Shown: positions 60,884-64,000 of the stretch, piece after piece
Position numbering within the stretch: the first letter of the stretch is position 1
Layout: each line of letters starts with the position of its first letter
From: Bacillus pseudomycoides
GTDB taxonomy: Bacteria > Bacillota > Bacilli > Bacillales > Bacillaceae_G
Length of the DNA stretch: 64,000 bases
Assembly: GCF_022811845.1 (NCBI RefSeq)
Contig: NZ_CP064266.1
Span: 2,418,001-2,482,000 of the forward strand
Direction of reading: 5' to 3'
Notes under the pieces: generated by a model
The model's database searches: none
The model's input: the letters and a program-made list of their open reading frames with translations, nothing else
Told to the model about the DNA's origin: nothing
Translations under genes and position numbers: made by a program

Positions 60884-61738
60884 TTATTTGTTATTCACGT
60901 ACGTATCAAACCATAAATGAATATATCCAGCTGTAATACGTTGTGCTTCCATTAAACGTTTTCCCGTTACCGGCGTTACTTCAGCACGCCATTTGTCAGC
61001 AGAGTCTTGTGATACAGCTGCTTTTAGGAACCAACTTTTTGTATTACTATTAACAATTGATGGGAAATCAGATTTTGCTGCAGCTGCCGAAGCATGAACC
61101 CAATCTTCTGGATTTACACTTTGCCAATTCCAATAACCATTTCCATCTGTTACTCTATAATTGTCTTTCACTGTATCAACGAAGTTTTCATATTTTGAGT
61201 GGAAGCCAAATGGATGCGAAATATTAGTAAAGTTTGCTGCATGCATTGGTTGGTTGACATCCCCTAAATAGTGAAGTGATAATCCTAAATAAAAGAATGC
61301 GTTTTTCAGATCTTTATTTTGATAAGCTTCACCAGCTAATTTAAAATATTTCGCTCCTGTTTGCTTTGCTTGTTTAGCAAATGGAATATATGTACTTTCT
61401 GAATCAGGATCATAGAAATGTGAAGCGAATGTGGAATTATCATAGTATGGGTTTTCATAATCCGCAGAGTAAATACCTTTCTCTAGATCCGTACGCCATT
61501 CATTTAATAGCGCCGTCTCATTTGGCTTTACTACAGTCGTATTTTGGGACATAATATCCATGGCTCTGTTTACAATCCATAAATGAGAACTTACTCCTTC
61601 ATTATGTATAGATTCCGCTGACCATTTTAGAACAGTAGGTGGGTCATACTGATGAGCACTTTCATGTGCAAACGCCACACTTTGAATAGGAGCTGTTAAA
61701 GCAATTACAGAAGCTATAGCTAAAATTTTTCTTTTCAT
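60884..61738 (-). CDS. plc: Phosphatidylcholine-type phospholipase C (PLC), zinc-dependent
   Basis: 284 residues. Signal peptide to about residue 24, short propeptide, mature start near WSAESIHNEG. The tri-zinc ligands of B. cereus PLC are all present: the first Trp, His in SHLWIVNRA, Asp and His in YYDNSTFASHFYDPD, His and Asp in LSLHYLGDVNQPMHAANF, His and Glu in FHSKYENF. It hydrolyses phosphatidylcholine outside the cell. It differs from canonical PlcB at many positions and its neighbour is not sphingomyelinase, so it is likely a paralog. GGAGG upstream of ATG 61738; it lies 114 nt after the previous gene. Confidence 0.9.
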   Translation of the reverse strand: MKRKILAIASVIALTAPIQSVAFAHESAHQYDPPTVLKWSAESIHNEGVSSHLWIVNRAMDIMSQNTTVVKPNETALLNEWRTDLEKGIYSADYENPYYDNSTFASHFYDPDSESTYIPFAKQAKQTGAKYFKLAGEAYQNKDLKNAFFYLGLSLHYLGDVNQPMHAANFTNISHPFGFHSKYENFVDTVKDNYRVTDGNGYWNWQSVNPEDWVHASAAAAKSDFPSIVNSNTKSWFLKAAVSQDSADKWRAEVTPVTGKRLMEAQRITAGYIHLWFDTYVNNK

Positions 61739-61852
61739 AAATATTCCTCCAATTGATGTATAATCTAAATTTCCTTCATATGCTTTTATTGCAACTTATT
61801 AGCAAATATATTGAACAATGCGTAATATAGTTAGATAGATTTAATAGATGCT

Positions 61853-62620
61853 TTATTGTAAAGGCACTAATTCAAAGCCAGCGTAGCTTTCAGGTAGAGA
61901 TTTTCCCCACTCTTTATTTTGGTCTGCAAAAGGTTGATCTGAAGTATCAAGTCGGAAAACTGTTGTAACTCCATAACTAGATTGCTTTTCATCTGCATTG
62001 TACCAATCAGTAGGTCTACCAAGTTTATCTCTAAGATAATCTGTTTTACCTGCTACTAAATTTATTTCTTTTGAATTCACTTTCTTAACTGTGAAAGTAC
62101 TTCTCGATTGGTCACTAAAATAGATCCAGCTTCGATTGCCTGCATTTACATATTTTTTTATTCCTCCTGCATCAGCATTTGGTCCCCCAATCCACATTGA
62201 CATTGTAATGGGAGTATTATTTCTTACATATCCATCACCCTCTACTCCAGACGGCACTTCAAAATTGATAGGTGTACCATAGTACTCATTACCTTTTGTA
62301 TCCTTATGCAGTTCAGCAGCACCGTAATAAGATGATTTTTTATATTGAATTACATAATGCCAACCCGCAAACTTCTCATAAGTTACTCCAAGTCTATTGT
62401 AACCTACAGGTGCTATTCGTTTTGAAAGAGGAACCTTTAAATCACGTAAATATTTATCTATTAGTATGTAATCTTTATTGGTGGTAATTGGATCCCCATA
62501 AATATCAAGTATACGGTCGTCCTCAGCTGCATAAGCAGAATTTGTAGGAAAAATAGTTACGATCAAACTAAACATTACTGCTAAGAATGTAAGTATAGGT
62601 AGTTTTCTTTTCATAAACAT
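61853..62620 (-). CDS. Secreted protein, possibly beta-trefoil, in operon with PLC
   Basis: 255 residues, AAGGAGG 7 nt before ATG 62620. Signal peptide MKRKLPILTFLAVMFSLIVT (cut near AYAAE). The mature part starts RILDIYGDPITTNKDYILID, which recalls the first strand of Kunitz-type (STI) beta-trefoil proteins, and remains beta-rich with GWHYVIQYKKSSYYG and SRSTFTVKKVNSKEINLV. No confident family. It sits first in a PlcR-controlled operon with phospholipase C, so it should be a secreted virulence or nutrient factor: inhibitor, lectin or toxin. Confidence 0.65.
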   Translation of the reverse strand: MFMKRKLPILTFLAVMFSLIVTIFPTNSAYAAEDDRILDIYGDPITTNKDYILIDKYLRDLKVPLSKRIAPVGYNRLGVTYEKFAGWHYVIQYKKSSYYGAAELHKDTKGNEYYGTPINFEVPSGVEGDGYVRNNTPITMSMWIGGPNADAGGIKKYVNAGNRSWIYFSDQSRSTFTVKKVNSKEINLVAGKTDYLRDKLGRPTDWYNADEKQSSYGVTTVFRLDTSDQPFADQNKEWGKSLPESYAGFELVPLQ

Positions 62621-62844
62621 GTCTTAACTCCTCCTTATTTTTACTAATGGTTTTACCACTTGCGCGCATCATCTACTAGTAAATCAACCTCATCCTATCT
62701 AGCAAATCTTTCATTTCTCTTTCATAAATGTTACAAAAGTCTTTCAAAGGTCTGACCTATTTACTGATGAAACTAACAAACAAAACAGAAAACCTGCATG
62801 TTCATTAGCTTCATAGATCATTTATTCAATAATATAGATATAAG

Positions 62845-62860
62845 TATGCAATTTTTCATA
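62845..62860. promoter_or_regulatory. Perfect PlcR box shared by two divergent units
   Basis: TATGCAATTTTTCATA fits the consensus at all fixed positions. It lies between the phospholipase operon (minus) and peptide gene 8 (plus) and is the only box seen for both. Confidence 0.8.
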
Positions 62861-62870
62861 TTAAAATGTA

Positions 62871-62899
62871 TTGATATTGTTAAAAGCGCTTACTATAAT
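62871..62899 (+). promoter_or_regulatory. Promoter with cre-like spacer of peptide gene 8
   Basis: TTGATA (62871-62876), 17 nt including TAAAAGCGCTTACT (62881-62894), TATAAT (62894-62899). It is 10 nt after the PlcR box, as at the other peptide loci. Confidence 0.7.
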
Positions 62900-62951
62900 G
62901 AGAGCATAAAGATGTACCACATCTAAACACCAAGAAAGAGGAGGAAATAAT

Positions 62952-63032
62952 ATGGAAATCGCAATGGCAGTTTTAAAATTTGTAGGTGGATTAATTCCAT
63001 TCGTTCAAGAACTTTTAAAAGCATTTATGTAA
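62952..63032 (+). CDS. 26-residue amphipathic peptide (copy 8)
   Basis: MEIAMAVLKF, VGGLIPF, VQELLKAFM. The most divergent copy, with Glu at position 2 and the FM ending shared with copy 1. GAGGAGG ribosome binding site. It is divergent from a secreted virulence operon. Confidence 0.8.
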   Translation: MEIAMAVLKFVGGLIPFVQELLKAFM

Positions 63033-63065
63033 GTTCATTATTTAGCAATTATTTATAAAAATTAT

Positions 63066-63118
63066 CACACAAATGATCTGTATATCAAAGCCGAATTGAT
63101 ATGCAGATCATTTGTGTG
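63066..63118 (+). repeat. Conserved palindrome after peptide gene 8
   Basis: The stem is 23 bp (63066-63088 with 63096-63118), the best-preserved copy, with core CAAATGATCTGTATATCAA. Only one pair is a wobble. A normal terminator follows separately. Confidence 0.8.
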
Positions 63119-63134
63119 AGCAAATTTTAAACAA

Positions 63135-63175
63135 GAAAAAGAATCCTAGTAATCATAAGGGATTCTTTTTCTTTA
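63135..63175 (+). terminator. Terminator of peptide gene 8
   Basis: GAAAAAGAATCC (63135-63146) pairs with GGATTCTTTTTC (63160-63171). Same sequence type as 5957-5996. Confidence 0.8.
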
Positions 63176-63303
63176 GGTATAATTAGGACTGTAACCAGAT
63201 TTATTGACTCTTCCACGAGAAATTTCTTCCACATAATTTTCAAATTAACGCAATTATCACGTTTACAATTCTATTTAATCATATCGAATAGGAGCAGAAA
63301 TAC

Positions 63304-63524
63304 ATGAAGAGAAACATATTAGAATATCAATATAGCTTAAACACATTAAAAAGTTGTGTATGGATTTTGGGATCTTATTAATTATTAACTGGTATAATTT
63401 ATGTGCAAATCTTATACTTAGCCATAACTTTTTATGGAAAAAGGCTGTATTGATCATAATACTTGCTATTGTATTTATACATTTTATACATCAAATTAAA
63501 ACCAAGAACTATAAGATTACCTAA
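63304..63524 (+). pseudogene. Frameshifted small membrane protein
   Basis: AGGAGC precedes ATG 63304 and MKRNILEYQYSLNTLKSCVW, stopped at about 63381. An overlapping frame (from 63360) continues hydrophobic, KKAVLIIILAIVFIHFIHQ, to 63524. One small deletion probably split a single gene. Confidence 0.4.
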
Positions 63525-63726
63525 CATACATTTAACACATTGAATTTGATGTACAAACTCTAAAATATGGTACTTACTGGTTTGTTGCACATAACCTATA
63601 CCTTTTCCATTCTTTTAGGTGGAAGTCTTCGGCTGAGGGAATTATAAAATAATGTTTAATAGTACATATTAAAATAAAGTTTGTACGACACAGAAATTGT
63701 GTAAAAATATATTCCTCACTCATATG

Positions 63727-63772
63727 AAAAAGAGATACAAGCACTTCTTAAAATGCCTTATCTCTTTTTTTA
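63727..63772 (+). terminator. Rho-independent terminator
   Basis: AAAAAGAGATA (63727-63737) pairs with TATCTCTTTTT (63759-63769). Confidence 0.75.
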
Positions 63773-63788
63773 TATGTATTCCTTATTT

Positions 63789-63969
63789 GGGGTAAAGAAA
63801 CGATTCAAAAAATAATCCGCCACATCTAGAAACTTTTCCAATTTTGGCAGGTGCTTTTTTTATACTTTGTCTTGTAGTTTCCTATATTTATTGGTATTTT
63901 TTTAATTTAGGTCTTGATAACGTACGAAACTCGCGTCTTGATGGTGCTACCTCATGGCTATTAAGTTAA
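63789..63969 (+). pseudogene. C-terminal remnant of a membrane protein
   Basis: Reads PPHLETFPILAGAFFILCLV then VSYIYWYFFNLGLDNVRNSR and a stop after SWLLS, with a stop in frame just upstream and no start. The end of it (NLGLDNV) recurs at 21410-21440. Confidence 0.5.
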
Positions 63970-64000
63970 GATTTTAATATAGATCATTTTTATGATGAAT

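Noticed and set aside
1..64000. rRNA and tRNA genes
   Set aside because: No cloverleaf with a GTTCRANNC arm and CCA-compatible stem, and no rRNA-like sequence, was noticed by eye.

Overview
The window looks like chromosomal DNA of a Bacillus cereus group strain. It is AT-rich, its start sites carry strong AGGAGG-type ribosome binding sites, and it holds B. cereus hallmarks: PlcR boxes (consensus TATGnAnnnnTnCATA), bcr1-type intergenic repeats, a collagenase, a phosphatidylcholine-type phospholipase C, rifampin phosphotransferase, Rap-Phr and ABC-F resistance genes. The species within the group cannot be decided from this sequence.

Layout. 1-5.5 kb: the N-terminal part of an ABC exporter, a DnaD-like plus DnaB-like replication pair, a lipoprotein and a stray fragment of the helicase gene. 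5.5-12.5 kb: a 26-residue amphipathic peptide gene, a block of metabolic genes (GNAT, MFS, FAD oxidoreductase, membrane coiled-coil protein, S66 peptidase), then a tandem array of five more peptide genes. 12.6-14.8 kb: an IS200/IS605-type element whose TnpB-like gene has an in-frame stop. 15-21 kb: ankyrin protein and partner, PhnA-like protein, and an ArsR / Cys-rich protein / SulP cluster behind a 50-bp palindrome. 21.4-24 kb: gene remnants and an LPNAG-anchored coiled-coil surface protein. 24-27.8 kb: methyltransferase, GNAT, VOC protein and a Rap-Phr quorum-sensing pair. 28-32 kb: dihydroxyacetone kinase genes with a DhaS-like regulator. 32-38 kb: an IS3-family element, an Lsa-type ABC-F gene with a leader-peptide attenuator, small membrane and lipoproteins, and an ordered operator cluster with no intact gene. 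38-51 kb: a secreted GH101-related protein, an aerolysin-like secreted protein, a YjdF protein with a probable riboswitch, another peptide gene, collagenase, and remnants of a polymorphic toxin-immunity pair. 51-55 kb: an L-serine transport and deamination cluster between solo IS6-type ends. 55.7-60.3 kb: rifampin phosphotransferase and an EEP-family phosphohydrolase. 60.4-64 kb: phospholipase C with a secreted partner, divergent from the eighth peptide gene, and gene remnants.

The most interesting theme is virulence-type regulation. Eight near-identical 26-residue peptide genes sit at four loci. Each locus has the same promoter layout: a PlcR box, exactly 10 nt, TTGATA, 17 nt that hold a cre-like sequence, then TATAAT. 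Three of the four loci end in a conserved long palindrome. The same PlcR box drives the peptide and, divergently, a phospholipase C operon. A second copy of that divergent promoter survives as an orphan near the collagenase gene. The peptides look like leaderless, phenol-soluble-modulin-like or bacteriocin-like amphipathic helices. That function is inferred, not demonstrated.

Many genes here are broken or scarred (TnpB, IS3 orfB, an immunity gene, an alcohol dehydrogenase, toxin tails, solo IS ends), so this is a recombination-prone accessory region.
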